A stretch of 48,754 bases of DNA from Pseudomonadota bacterium (GTDB taxonomy: Bacteria; Pseudomonadota; Gammaproteobacteria; Steroidobacterales; Steroidobacteraceae): NCBI GenBank assembly GCA_023423935.1, contig JAFAEQ010000069.1, positions 1-48,754 on the forward strand, written 5' to 3'. This document shows positions 1-7,679 of this stretch, piece by piece. Each line of letters starts with the position of its first letter. Position 1 is the first letter of the stretch. The position numbers were made by a program, and so were the translations under genes. Below the pieces are notes generated by a model that was not told the DNA's origin, did not search any database, and saw nothing but the letters and a program-made list of their open reading frames with translations.

Positions 1-71
1 GGTCCGACTTCAGTCGGACATTCCTCTGTTCGGCTAAAGCCGCACCCACAAAGAGAGGCAGCTAGCCGACT
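1..71. repeat. Double-hairpin intergenic repeat, copy 1
   Basis: This stretch matches 195-265 with a single mismatch (C at 52 where the other copy has A). It holds two 18-nt palindromes: GTCCGACTTCAGTCGGAC at 2-19 and a GTTCGGCT-AA-AGCCGCAC version at 28-45. A CCCACAAAGAGAGG tail and a GCTAGCCGACT module follow. The window begins at its first base, so the element probably continues to the left. No coding potential was seen. Confidence 0.85.
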
Positions 72-194
72 GGTCTGCTGGTCCGCTGGCCAGAGAAGAG
101 GCCCGCCCTTCAACCATTCACATACCAGAAGTCTCCTTCTGGGCCAGCGACTAATCGGCCAGGAATTCGCGACTCGCAACGCACTCTCTCGGTG

Positions 195-265
195 GGTCCG
201 ACTTCAGTCGGACATTCCTCTGTTCGGCTAAAGCCGAACCCACAAAGAGAGGCAGCTAGCCGACT
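195..265. repeat. Double-hairpin intergenic repeat, copy 2
   Basis: Second copy of the 71-bp unit at 1-71. Its hairpins are intact: GTCCGACTTCAGTCGGAC at 196-213 and GTTCGGCTAAAGCCGAAC at 222-239, each with 8-bp arms and a 2-nt centre. The bases between the two copies (72-194) carry CTAG-rich modules and no gene. Confidence 0.85.
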
Positions 266-361
266 AGCCTGTTAGTTCGCCAGCCAGAGAAAACGAGTCA
301 AACTCCACACAGGATTTTTCTTTTCTGGCTAGCAGACCAGCGACTAGTCGGCTGGCTACTC

Positions 362-438
362 CACCCCCGTGCACCCCGGGGAGCTCTTCCTCTCTTTGCC
401 GAAACTCTGTGTCCCCTGTGATCTCTGTGTGAAATCCT
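362..438. repeat. CTCTGTG-type degenerate repeat with CCCCGTGCACCCC leader
   Basis: A CCCCGTGCACCCC stretch is followed by several degenerate CTCTGTG/CCTGTGATCTCTGTGTGAA units with a period near 10-11 nt. The same module recurs at about 643-698, 2016-2130, 3040-3270, 23140-23440 and 39380-39530, and in reverse orientation at 20640-20815. It is always intergenic. Its function is unknown. Confidence 0.7.
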
Positions 439-471
439 GCAGCTAGCCAACTGGTCTGCTAGTCCGCTAGT

Positions 472-630
472 GACCTGTAACAGCCGATTCAGTATTGATG
501 TCACCCCGGCGAAGGCCGGGGTCCAGGCCTTGTGACCGACGGGAATTGCGCGCGGAGATCCCGGCCTTCGCCGGGACGACTACCAAAGCAGCACTCTCGA
601 ATCAGTCGTTACAGTCCACGAGTCGGCTAG
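472..630. repeat. About 160-bp element with complementary arms, copy 1 of 3
   Basis: The element starts GACCTGTAACAGCCGATTCA and ends in a CAGTCCAC...GTCGGCTAG module. Inside are a CCCCGGCGAAGGCCGGGG arm near 503-522 and an ATCCCGGCCTTCGCCGGGA arm near 558-576. The arms are complementary to each other, so a long stem-loop with about 35 nt between them is possible. Related copies lie at 1475-1648 and 1844-2010. Confidence 0.8.
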
Positions 631-702
631 CTACTCTCTTCACTACCCCGTGCGCCCCGTGGAGACCTTCATCTCCCTTTCCGACTCTGTGTCACATCCC
701 GC

Positions 703-1179
703 TCAGCCGCGCAAAGCAGCTTCGATCGTCGCGATATCGATCTTGCCCATCGTCATCATCGCGTCGAAGGCGCGTTTCGCGGCGGCAGGGTCCGGGTGGG
801 TGATCGCGTTCACCAGCATGCGCGGCGTGATCTGCCACGACAGGCCCCACTTGTCCTTGCACCAACCGCACGCGCTTTCCTCGCCTCCGTTGCTGACGAT
901 CGCGTTCCAGTAGCGATCCGTTTCAGCCTGATCCTCCGTGAGGATCTGGAAGGAGAACGCTTCGCTGTGTTTGAACGCCGGGCCGCCGTTCAATCCCAGG
1001 CACGGAATGCCGACGACGGTGAACTCGACCGTGAGGACCTGACCCTTCTGACCGTTCGGGAAATCGCCCGGCGCGGGATGGACCGCTTTCACTTCACTGT
1101 TCGGAAAGGTGTCGGCGTAGAACTTCGCCGCTTCTTCCGCTGCCCCGTCGTACCAAAGACAAATCAAATTGGCAGTCAT
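703..1179 (-). CDS. VOC-family (PhnB/3-demethylubiquinone methyltransferase-like) protein
   Basis: A 158-residue protein of the vicinal-oxygen-chelate/glyoxalase fold, close to the PhnB-like family often annotated as 3-demethylubiquinone-9 3-methyltransferase. The pattern seen is MTANLICLWYDGAAEEAAKF at the start, a central LTVEFTVVGIPCLGLNGGP strand region and a typical CGWCKDKWGLSWQITP segment near residues 103-118. The length is normal for a one-subunit VOC protein that dimerises. The start is supported by a GAGGGAG ribosome-binding site just upstream. The gene stands alone between repeat patches, so context gives no clue to substrate; similar proteins are often of unknown enzymatic role. 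Confidence 0.85.
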   Translation of the reverse strand: MTANLICLWYDGAAEEAAKFYADTFPNSEVKAVHPAPGDFPNGQKGQVLTVEFTVVGIPCLGLNGGPAFKHSEAFSFQILTEDQAETDRYWNAIVSNGGEESACGWCKDKWGLSWQITPRMLVNAITHPDPAAAKRAFDAMMTMGKIDIATIEAALRG

Positions 1180-1255
1180 CGTGCGTGTCTCCCTCGTCGA
1201 TATGTGAGTCTGTGATCACTAGGACGTGCGATGCGGCGCGGATCCGACATCTGCG

Positions 1256-1352
1256 GGAAGTGATGGGAGGGGTGATGACAGTGATGGGTGGGTGATGGGT
1301 GACAGCGGTGATCACGGTGATGGCGGTGATGGCGGTGATGACGTGATGACGA
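1256..1352. repeat. GTGATG/GGTGATGGC low-complexity repeat
   Basis: A run of imperfect 6- and 9-nt units (GTGATG, GGTGATGGC). The same family appears at 26518-26690 inside the ccoN-ccoO gap, at about 20828-20870 as CATCAC, and briefly at 39546-39565. Translation gives only Gly/Asp-rich artefacts. Confidence 0.75.
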
Positions 1353-1474
1353 CCAGACTCTGTGTCCTCTGTGGGAATCCGGCAGCTAGCCAACTGGTCT
1401 GGGCTAGCCAGAGAGGAGGCGTCCGCCCACAAAGACAGGTGCTTCGTTCATGGCTAGCAGACCAGCGAACTTGT

Positions 1475-1648
1475 GACCTGTAACAGCCGATTCAGTATTG
1501 ATGTCACCCCGGCGAAGGCCGGGGCCCAGGCCTTGTGACCGACGGGAATTCCGCGGGAGATCCCGGCCTTCGCCAGGCCTTCGCCGGGATGACGACCAGG
1601 AGCACCCTCTCGAATCAGTCGCTACAGTCCACTAGCGACTAGTCGGCT
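1475..1648. repeat. About 160-bp element with complementary arms, copy 2 of 3
   Basis: Same start (GACCTGTAACAGCCGATTCA) and end (CAGTCCACTAGCGACTAGTC) as copies 1 and 3. This copy has an internal partial duplication of the CCTTCGCC arm near 1563-1587, which makes it longer than copy 1. Confidence 0.8.
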
Positions 1649-1686
1649 GAATACGCGCAACTCGAGGGCAGCGCACCTACCCGTGG

Positions 1687-1734
1687 GTCCAACTTCAGTC
1701 GGACAGAAAGGCATTTGTTCGGCTAAAGCCGAAC
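1687..1734. repeat. Double-hairpin repeat (GTCCAACT/GTTCGGCT pair)
   Basis: GTCCAACTTCAGTCGGAC at 1687-1704 (one arm mismatch) and GTTCGGCTAAAGCCGAAC at 1717-1734. The spacer differs from that of the copies at 1-71 and 195-265 and matches the copy at 2951-2998. Confidence 0.8.
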
Positions 1735-1843
1735 CCACAAAAGGAGGGTCGCTAGCCGACTGATCTGTTATCCGCTAGCCAGAGAAAACGAGTCAAACCA
1801 CACGGGGATGTTTCTTTTCTGGCTAGCAGAGCAGCGAACTTGT

Positions 1844-2010
1844 GACCTGTAACAGCCGATTCAGTATTGATGTCACCCCGGCGAAGGCCGGGGTCCCGGC
1901 CCTGTGACCGAGGGAGTCCCGCGCGGAGATCCCGGCCTTCGCCGGGACGACGCCCAAAGCAGCACTCTTCGAGTCAGTCGCTACAGTCCACTAGCGACTA
2001 GTCGGGCTGG
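1844..2010. repeat. About 160-bp element with complementary arms, copy 3 of 3
   Basis: Third copy of the element at 472-630 and 1475-1648, with both CCGGCGAAGGCCGG-type arms preserved and scattered substitutions elsewhere. Three copies within 1.5 kb suggest local duplication. Confidence 0.8.
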
Positions 2011-2015
2011 CTACT

Positions 2016-2130
2016 CCACCTCCGTGCCCCCCCCGTGGACTTCACCTCTCCTTCCGACTCTGTGCTCTCTGTGCCCTCTGTGTGAAATCTTCTCGGTACA
2101 CCCCGTGCACCCCGTGGAGATCTTCGTCGA
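2016..2130. repeat. CTCTGTG-type degenerate repeat
   Basis: Two CCCCGTG...CCCCGTGGA leaders flank a block of CTCTGTGCTCTCTGTGCCCT-like units. It belongs to the same family as 362-438. Confidence 0.7.
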
Positions 2131-2345
2131 GACCCGCGCGTTAGCGCCGTAAAGAACCACGACAGCTCCTGCTCGCCGATCGATAAAATCGTGCGCAAGT
2201 TCTCACTTTGGAGATTCGCGCGATCGGAGATGGAACCTGATTAGCACCTCCCGCGATGGTGCACGGACACGTTTCGTTGCAGAGTCGAATCGCTGATGAC
2301 ACGGACGCACTTCCATACTCGAACGCCATTGGAGCCGATCCATCC

Positions 2346-2813
2346 ATGTCAATGTTGACGGCGTACTCCGGAATCGTTGCGAAGCTCCACGTCGGGCGCG
2401 TCGATGCCGACGATCTCGCCTACTGCGTGATCCGTCTGCATCACGGACAGCTCGTCGATTTTCATGCTTCGTCGAGCCTCGCTGATGCGCTTTCGAATGC
2501 ATCGACTGCGCATCAGCGATTGCGGCTCTATGTGTTGAACCTGCCCACGGGGGCACGCCGCCTGATGGGCGTTTACGACGGCGCACGTTTGACGAAGGCG
2601 CCAATACCGGCGCACGCGCGCCGACGCCTGTGGGCTGGCCTTGCTCTCTTGCCTGTGCTCGTCGGCATTTCCGTGCTGCGAAGAGCACTGACTGATCGCG
2701 CTCTGAGTCGTGCACACACGGTGCTCGATTCGCTTCATCCGAGCGCGCCCACGCGTGAAGCAGCGAGCGCCGCACGAGGCGCACCTTCGTTACAGACTGC
2801 CACAGCGGTCTGA
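2346..2813 (+). CDS. Hypothetical protein with one membrane segment
   Basis: I do not recognise this protein of about 155 residues. Codon third positions are GC-rich as in neighbouring real genes, which favours this strand over the antisense reading frame that covers the same bases. A globular N-terminal part (residues 1-85, with a DADDLAYCVIRLHHGQLVDF stretch) precedes a probable transmembrane helix near residues 96-112 (LWAGLALLPVLVGISVL) and a low-complexity Ala/Ser/Thr tail. The ATG at 2346 has a GGAG about 11 nt upstream; an in-frame ATG at 2256 has no visible ribosome-binding site. It is flanked by repeat patches with no operon partner. Confidence 0.5.
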   Translation: MSMLTAYSGIVAKLHVGRVDADDLAYCVIRLHHGQLVDFHASSSLADALSNASTAHQRLRLYVLNLPTGARRLMGVYDGARLTKAPIPAHARRRLWAGLALLPVLVGISVLRRALTDRALSRAHTVLDSLHPSAPTREAASAARGAPSLQTATAV

Positions 2814-2950
2814 TCGCCTCGTCCGTGCCGGAAACCTGCGGTTGCATTGAGCGCAAGCGCAACCGAGGAAAATTGCTTCCTTTCTGGCTAACAGACCAGC
2901 GAGCTAGTCGGCTAGATACCCGCTACTCGAGGGCAACGCACCTCCCGTGG

Positions 2951-2998
2951 GTCCGACTTCAGTCGGACAGAAAGGCATTTGTTCGGCTGAAGCCGAAC
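2951..2998. repeat. Double-hairpin repeat (GTCCGACT/GTTCGGCT pair)
   Basis: GTCCGACTTCAGTCGGAC at 2951-2968 and GTTCGGCTGAAGCCGAAC at 2981-2998. The second hairpin keeps its arms while the 2-nt centre changes from AA to GA. Confidence 0.85.
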
Positions 2999-3039
2999 CC
3001 ACAGAAGAGGTCGCTAGTCCGCTACTCGCGCTTCCCGTG

Positions 3040-3270
3040 AAGCTCTTAATCTCTCCTTCCCAACTCTGTGCTCTCTGCGCCCTCTGTGTGAACTCTTTGC
3101 TCTTCCGACAACCCAGTGTTCCCCGTGCACCCCGCGGACCTCTTCATCTCTCCTTCCGACTCTGTGCTCCCTATGCCCTCTGTGTGAACTCTTTCTTCCT
3201 CCGACAACCCCATGGACCCCGTGCACCCCGTGGAGCTCTTCATTCCTTCCGACTCTGTGTGAACTCTTTT
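3040..3270. repeat. CTCTGTG-type degenerate repeat, three successive units
   Basis: Three successive units, each made of CCGACTCTGTG...CCTCTGTGTGAACTCTTT followed by a CCCCGTGCACCCCG segment. The 2814-3455 stretch otherwise holds only the double hairpin at 2951 and CTAG modules. Confidence 0.75.
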
Positions 3271-3455
3271 CTTCCTGTGCAAACCCATCGGCATTCGTCC
3301 CTGATGTGGTGAGTACAGCGCGTACTTCGGCAAGCGCGTGCGCCCGTGATTGGCCGGAACTCTCCCACTGGGCATGCGGTTAATAAGCACTACCGAACTC
3401 CCGCCGAAGTTGCCGCAGCGCGATGTTATTCGTGCCGAACTTTCGGCGATCCGGA

Positions 3456-6400
3456 ATGAACGAGAGCACGGCGAAACTCGCGAGCTACTCCGCCTGGCCA
3501 CCGGGCGAGAGTCGGCTGGCCGCGCGGATCCGATCGTACGCTTGGGAAAAAACGTCGCTGGGCCCCATCGATGAGTGGCCGGCAGAGCTCAAGGCGATGG
3601 TCGCATTCGTCCTCGACACCTCACTGCCGACTGCGCTGTGCTGGGGTTCTGATCTCGCAACTCTCTACAACGATGCCTTCGAATCGACGCTGGGCGTGAA
3701 AGCCGATTCGCTCGGTCGTCCGTTCAAGGACGCGTGGAGCGAAGTGTGGGAATGCGTCGGTCCCATTGCCGAGCGCGCATTGGCCGGCAACTCCACGCTG
3801 CTCGAGGATGTGCCTTTGCACGTCCATCGCGAGGGGCAGTCCGAGGACGCGTACTTCACGTTTGCTTTCAGCCCGTTGCGCGGCGCCACGGGTGAAATCT
3901 GCGGACTGCTGGGCACGGTCGTAGAGACCACGCGCGATGTGATGGCCCGCAAACGCCTGTTGGAAAGCGAAAAGCGCCTGGCTGCAGATCTTGCCGGGAT
4001 GCGTCGGCTGTACGAGTTGCACGGGCGGATCACGGTCGAAACCGACCTGATCGCGTGCCTGCGCGAGATCGTGACTGCATCGTGCGAATTTCTCGGCACC
4101 GATCGCGGCTTCATTCAGCTCGTCAACGACGAACAGCGGCTCGAGATCGCGGCGCAGTGCGGATTCGCACCGGACTCGCTCTTCCTTCAGCACGTCAGCA
4201 ATCGCTCCTCCGACGGATTCTTCAGTTACCGGCGCCGGATGATCGTCGAGGATGTCGCGACGTACCCGCCGCTCACCGGCACCATCGATCAGCTCGTCTC
4301 GCTCAGCGAAGGTGTACGCGCAAGTCAGACGACGCCTTTGTTCGGTCCTGACGGTTCGTTGCAGGGCCTGCTCCACAATCAGTTCCGCGAGCGGCATCGT
4401 CCGACCGAAGAACAACTGAAGTTGATCGATCTGCTGGCCTGGACGGCTGCCGCGTTCGTATCGCGACACAAATCCGACGCGGCGCTTCGCAAGAGCGAAC
4501 AACGATTCCGCGCGTTCGTCACTGCAAGTTCCGATGTCGTCTATCGCATGAATCCGGACTGGTCGCAGTTGAGTGAGCTCACCGGCAAGGGATTTCTCGC
4601 CGATACCGCCCACCCGAGCGGCAGCTGGATGGACCGGTATCTTCATCCCGACGATCAGGACAGGGTGCAGGAGGTGCTGGCGAAGGCGATCGCCGGGAAG
4701 ACCATGTTCGAGTTCGAGCACAGGATCCGCAGAATCGACGGACGACCGGGCTGGACACTCTCGCGCGCGGTTCCGATCCTCGATGAAGACGGCGAGATCA
4801 CCGAATGGCTCGGCACGGCCAGCGACATCACGCATCGCAGGCGTGCGGCTGCAGTGTTCGCGGGCCAGCATCAGGCACTGGAAGCCGCACTGAGCGGCGC
4901 ATCGATCGAGGCATCGCTCGGCGTGCTGGTGCGCACGACGGTGGAGCTTCTCGGCGAGGGCACACAGGCCGCCTTCTATCTGCCAGACGAAGAAGGCAAG
5001 ACGCTGCATCACGTTACCGGCATGTCCGCGGAATACGCCGAAGCCGAGGGCTTCAAGATCGGCGCAGACTCGCTCGTGAATGGACCGGTAGCGCTTCGCG
5101 GCGAACCGGTACTCACCACCGATGTGATGCAGGACCCACGCTGGGTGCCGTGGCGTGCGATGGCCGCACAGTTCGACTTTCGCAGCTGCTGGAGTTTTCC
5201 GATCTATACGGACAGCGGCCGACTGGTCGCGACGTTCGCGATCTACTCGAAACATCCGCGCGAAGCGACGCCGGAGGATCGCGCGTTCGCCACGCTGATC
5301 ACGCAATGCGCGGGCATCATCATCGGACGCCACACCAACTCACAGCTACGCAAACGCGCCGAAGCTGCGTTGCGCGAAAGCGAGGAGCGGCTGCGCCAGT
5401 TCGGCGAAGCGTCGAGCGATATTCTGTGGATTCGCGATGCGCGCTCGCTGCGCTGGGAATATTTGAGTCCTGCGTTCGCGCGCATCTATGGCATTTCGGT
5501 GAACGATGCACTGAATGCCAGGGACGTGCGCGCCTGGACGGATCTGCTGGTCGAGGAAGATCGCGAGCATGCATTGCGCCACCTGGATCGTGTGCGCAAT
5601 GGCGAATCGGTGGTCTTCGAGTTCAGAGTGCGCAGACCCGACGGGGAGATCCGCTGGCTGCGCAACACGGACTTCCCGATCCACGATGCCGAGGGTCGTG
5701 TGCAACGCATCGGCGGCATCGGTCAGGACGTCACCGAGAGCAAGATGTATCAGGAGCGGCTCGAGCAAAGCGAGGAAAGATTGCTGAGCGCTGTCGAAGT
5801 AGGACGGCTCGGACTGTGGGACTGGGATCTACGCAGCGGAAATATTCACTGGTCCGACGAACATTTCCGTCTCCTCGGATACGCGGTGAACGAAGTCGTC
5901 CCGAGCTATGAGGCCTGGGCCGCCCGCGTGCATCCGGACGACCTGCCCTCTACGGACCACGAGATGCGCGCTGCGATGCGCTCGCATCGCGAATACATCC
6001 GCGAGTTCCGCGCGGTGCGTCCCGATGGATCGATCCGCTGGCTGCTGTCTCGCGGACGATTCTTCTACGATGAGGATGATCGTCCCGTTCGCATGGTCGG
6101 CGCGATGGTCGACACGACCGAACGGCGCGAATGGGAAGAACGTCAGAAGATACTCGTTGCAGAGCTGCAGCACCGCACACGCAACCTCATGGGCGTGGTC
6201 GGCGCGATGGCTGCCAAAACGGCACGTACGAGCAAAGACCTCGCGGACTTTCGCACGCGCTTTCGCGATCGACTCAATGCGCTCGCGCGTGTGCAAGGTC
6301 TGCTGTCGCGCCTCCGGGACGTGGATCGTGTAACTTTTGATGATCTGATTCGCAGCGAACTCTCGGCGATAGACGGCAGCAACGAGCATGTCGTGCTCGA

Positions 6401-6785
6401 AGGCCCCAGCGGAATTCGTCTGCGATCCTCAACCGTTCAGACACTCGCCCTGGCGCTGCATGAGCTCGCAACGAATGCGATGAAGTACGGTGCGCTCGGA
6501 CAGCCGCAGGCAAAACTGACGGTGTCCTGGTCATTCGAGCCGAGCGGCCCCGGCGGCAGGCCGTGGCTTCACATCGACTGGCATGAGACAGGGGTCGCCA
6601 TGCCGGACAAGCCTGGCAATGCCCGCGGCTCAGGCCAGGGAAGAGAGCTGATCGAGAAGGCGCTGCCCTATCAGCTCGATGCAAGAACCTGCTATGAGCT
6701 GGGTCGCGACGGAGTTCATTGCACGATCTCCATTCCTGTTTCCCATACGAAACCAAACGAGCCCGCCGAGACCACGCCGGCCTGA
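3456..6785 (+). CDS. Multi-sensor HWE-family histidine kinase
   Basis: A 1,109-residue soluble sensor kinase. In order it shows an N-terminal PAS-like domain (about 50-165), GAF (about 195-335), PAS (about 350-470), GAF (about 480-640), two PAS domains (about 655-775 and 780-900) and an HWE kinase core. The phosphoacceptor His is in AELQHRTRNLMGVV (residue 906), the N-box is HELATNAMKYGALG, and the WHETG motif near the end gives the family its Trp-x-Glu signature. There is no transmembrane helix, so signals are probably cytoplasmic (small molecules, redox or light), but I see no GAF chromophore cysteine I would trust. An in-frame ATG at 3423 would add 11 residues; neither start has a strong ribosome-binding site. 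The single-domain response regulator at 7111 is the likely partner. Confidence 0.9.
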   Translation: MNESTAKLASYSAWPPGESRLAARIRSYAWEKTSLGPIDEWPAELKAMVAFVLDTSLPTALCWGSDLATLYNDAFESTLGVKADSLGRPFKDAWSEVWECVGPIAERALAGNSTLLEDVPLHVHREGQSEDAYFTFAFSPLRGATGEICGLLGTVVETTRDVMARKRLLESEKRLAADLAGMRRLYELHGRITVETDLIACLREIVTASCEFLGTDRGFIQLVNDEQRLEIAAQCGFAPDSLFLQHVSNRSSDGFFSYRRRMIVEDVATYPPLTGTIDQLVSLSEGVRASQTTPLFGPDGSLQGLLHNQFRERHRPTEEQLKLIDLLAWTAAAFVSRHKSDAALRKSEQRFRAFVTASSDVVYRMNPDWSQLSELTGKGFLADTAHPSGSWMDRYLHPDDQDRVQEVLAKAIAGKTMFEFEHRIRRIDGRPGWTLSRAVPILDEDGEITEWLGTASDITHRRRAAAVFAGQHQALEAALSGASIEASLGVLVRTTVELLGEGTQAAFYLPDEEGKTLHHVTGMSAEYAEAEGFKIGADSLVNGPVALRGEPVLTTDVMQDPRWVPWRAMAAQFDFRSCWSFPIYTDSGRLVATFAIYSKHPREATPEDRAFATLITQCAGIIIGRHTNSQLRKRAEAALRESEERLRQFGEASSDILWIRDARSLRWEYLSPAFARIYGISVNDALNARDVRAWTDLLVEEDREHALRHLDRVRNGESVVFEFRVRRPDGEIRWLRNTDFPIHDAEGRVQRIGGIGQDVTESKMYQERLEQSEERLLSAVEVGRLGLWDWDLRSGNIHWSDEHFRLLGYAVNEVVPSYEAWAARVHPDDLPSTDHEMRAAMRSHREYIREFRAVRPDGSIRWLLSRGRFFYDEDDRPVRMVGAMVDTTERREWEERQKILVAELQHRTRNLMGVVGAMAAKTARTSKDLADFRTRFRDRLNALARVQGLLSRLRDVDRVTFDDLIRSELSAIDGSNEHVVLEGPSGIRLRSSTVQTLALALHELATNAMKYGALGQPQAKLTVSWSFEPSGPGGRPWLHIDWHETGVAMPDKPGNARGSGQGRELIEKALPYQLDARTCYELGRDGVHCTISIPVSHTKPNEPAETTPA

Positions 6786-7110
6786 TCGGGCCGACTACTC
6801 GATTTCCGCATGCTCGATGCCTCGACGGCGCCGCTTGCCGCATCGAACCGCGATCGCTCGACTCGAACGCGCGACATGGTGCGACACACCCAGGGAAGCT
6901 CAGAATCATTGACGCGTCCGCGACGCTCGGTGGATTGCAGCAGATAGTACACACGAGCTGATGCTACCCAATGCGGGAGCGATCCCGACTACACGATGCG
7001 CAGCACAGTGCGAAGCGATGCACGAGACGCGTCGCAACAGCTCGCGGACGCGCGGAGCGAAGCAGTCATCGTGCAATCACTACGCGCATTCCTGTACAGG
7101 CGCTAGCATC
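6786..7110. other. Intergenic region before the response regulator
   Basis: No gene recognised. At 6893-6905 lies GGGAAGCTCAGAA, close to the terminal repeat of the MITE-like element at 7558-7669. It may be a relic end. Confidence 0.4.
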
Positions 7111-7515
7111 ATGCGCGACATGAACGCCCCCTCAGCCGGCGATACCAGCGTGCATTTGCAGGATCAGCAGATCCTGGTCGTCGAGGATGAGCATCTTCTG
7201 GCAATGGAAATGGCGGCGATGCTCGAAGCCGCAGGCGCAACCGTCGTCGGTCCCGTGCCGTCGATCGAGCAGGCATTATCCAAGCTCGATTCCACGCACG
7301 TCGACGTCGCCGTGCTCGACGTCAGCCTGAAAGGTGAAACCGTGTTCCCGCTCGCGGACGAGCTCGATCATCGCAAGATCCCATTCGTGTTCACTACCGG
7401 GTACGACGCGCACGCGCTTCCCGCTGCATATCGCGATCGACCTCGCTGCACGAAACCCTGCGATGACGAAGAGATCCAGCGCGCCATCGACACCGCATTG
7501 AAAGCTGTCCACTAG
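7111..7515 (+). CDS. Single-domain response regulator (CheY-like receiver)
   Basis: A 134-residue receiver domain without output domain. The acidic pair is in ILVVEDEH (Glu25, Asp26), the phosphoacceptor is Asp70 in VAVLDVSLKG, the Thr switch is in FVFTTGYD, and the Lys lies in CTKPCDDEEI. It resembles receivers paired with HWE kinases, where phosphate is relayed to another protein. The open frame extends upstream to 6961, but that extension looks non-coding (many Arg, Cys and Thr), so I use ATG 7111; ATG 7120 is an alternative. It lies 325 bp after the HWE kinase in the same direction, so a functional pair is likely. Confidence 0.9.
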   Translation: MRDMNAPSAGDTSVHLQDQQILVVEDEHLLAMEMAAMLEAAGATVVGPVPSIEQALSKLDSTHVDVAVLDVSLKGETVFPLADELDHRKIPFVFTTGYDAHALPAAYRDRPRCTKPCDDEEIQRAIDTALKAVH

Positions 7516-7557
7516 AACGAGAGACAAAGGTCGAGGATTCGTCGAGCGCGTGTTCTA

Positions 7558-7669
7558 GGGAAGCTCTGATTTATCCACTTCCCTGACCTTCGCAAGTCTG
7601 CGACTGGTTGAAATGCTTCGGTGGGCGAAGCAACTATGGCTGCGAGTGCCGAATTGATCAGAGGTTCCC
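7558..7669. mobile_element. MITE-like element, 112 bp, TA target duplication
   Basis: The left end GGGAAGCTCTGAT (7558-7570) and right end ATCAGAGGTTCCC (7657-7669) are inverted repeats with 12 of 13 matches. TA lies directly outside each end (7556-7557 and 7670-7671), as expected for the TA target duplication of IS630/Tc1-mariner-type transposition. Inside is a perfect hairpin GCTTCG-GTGGG-CGAAGC (7615-7631). No transposase fits, so movement would need an enzyme in trans. It sits 10 bp from the stop codon of the aminotransferase gene. Confidence 0.6.
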
Positions 7670-7679
7670 TAAGACAGAT

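Noticed and set aside
1226..1483. Gly-Asp-rich frame
   Set aside because: It is translation of the GTGATG low-complexity repeat; no ribosome-binding site.
3621..5333. A 570-codon minus-strand frame
   Set aside because: It is antisense to the multi-PAS HWE kinase; no family resemblance and Arg/Ala/Cys-rich composition.
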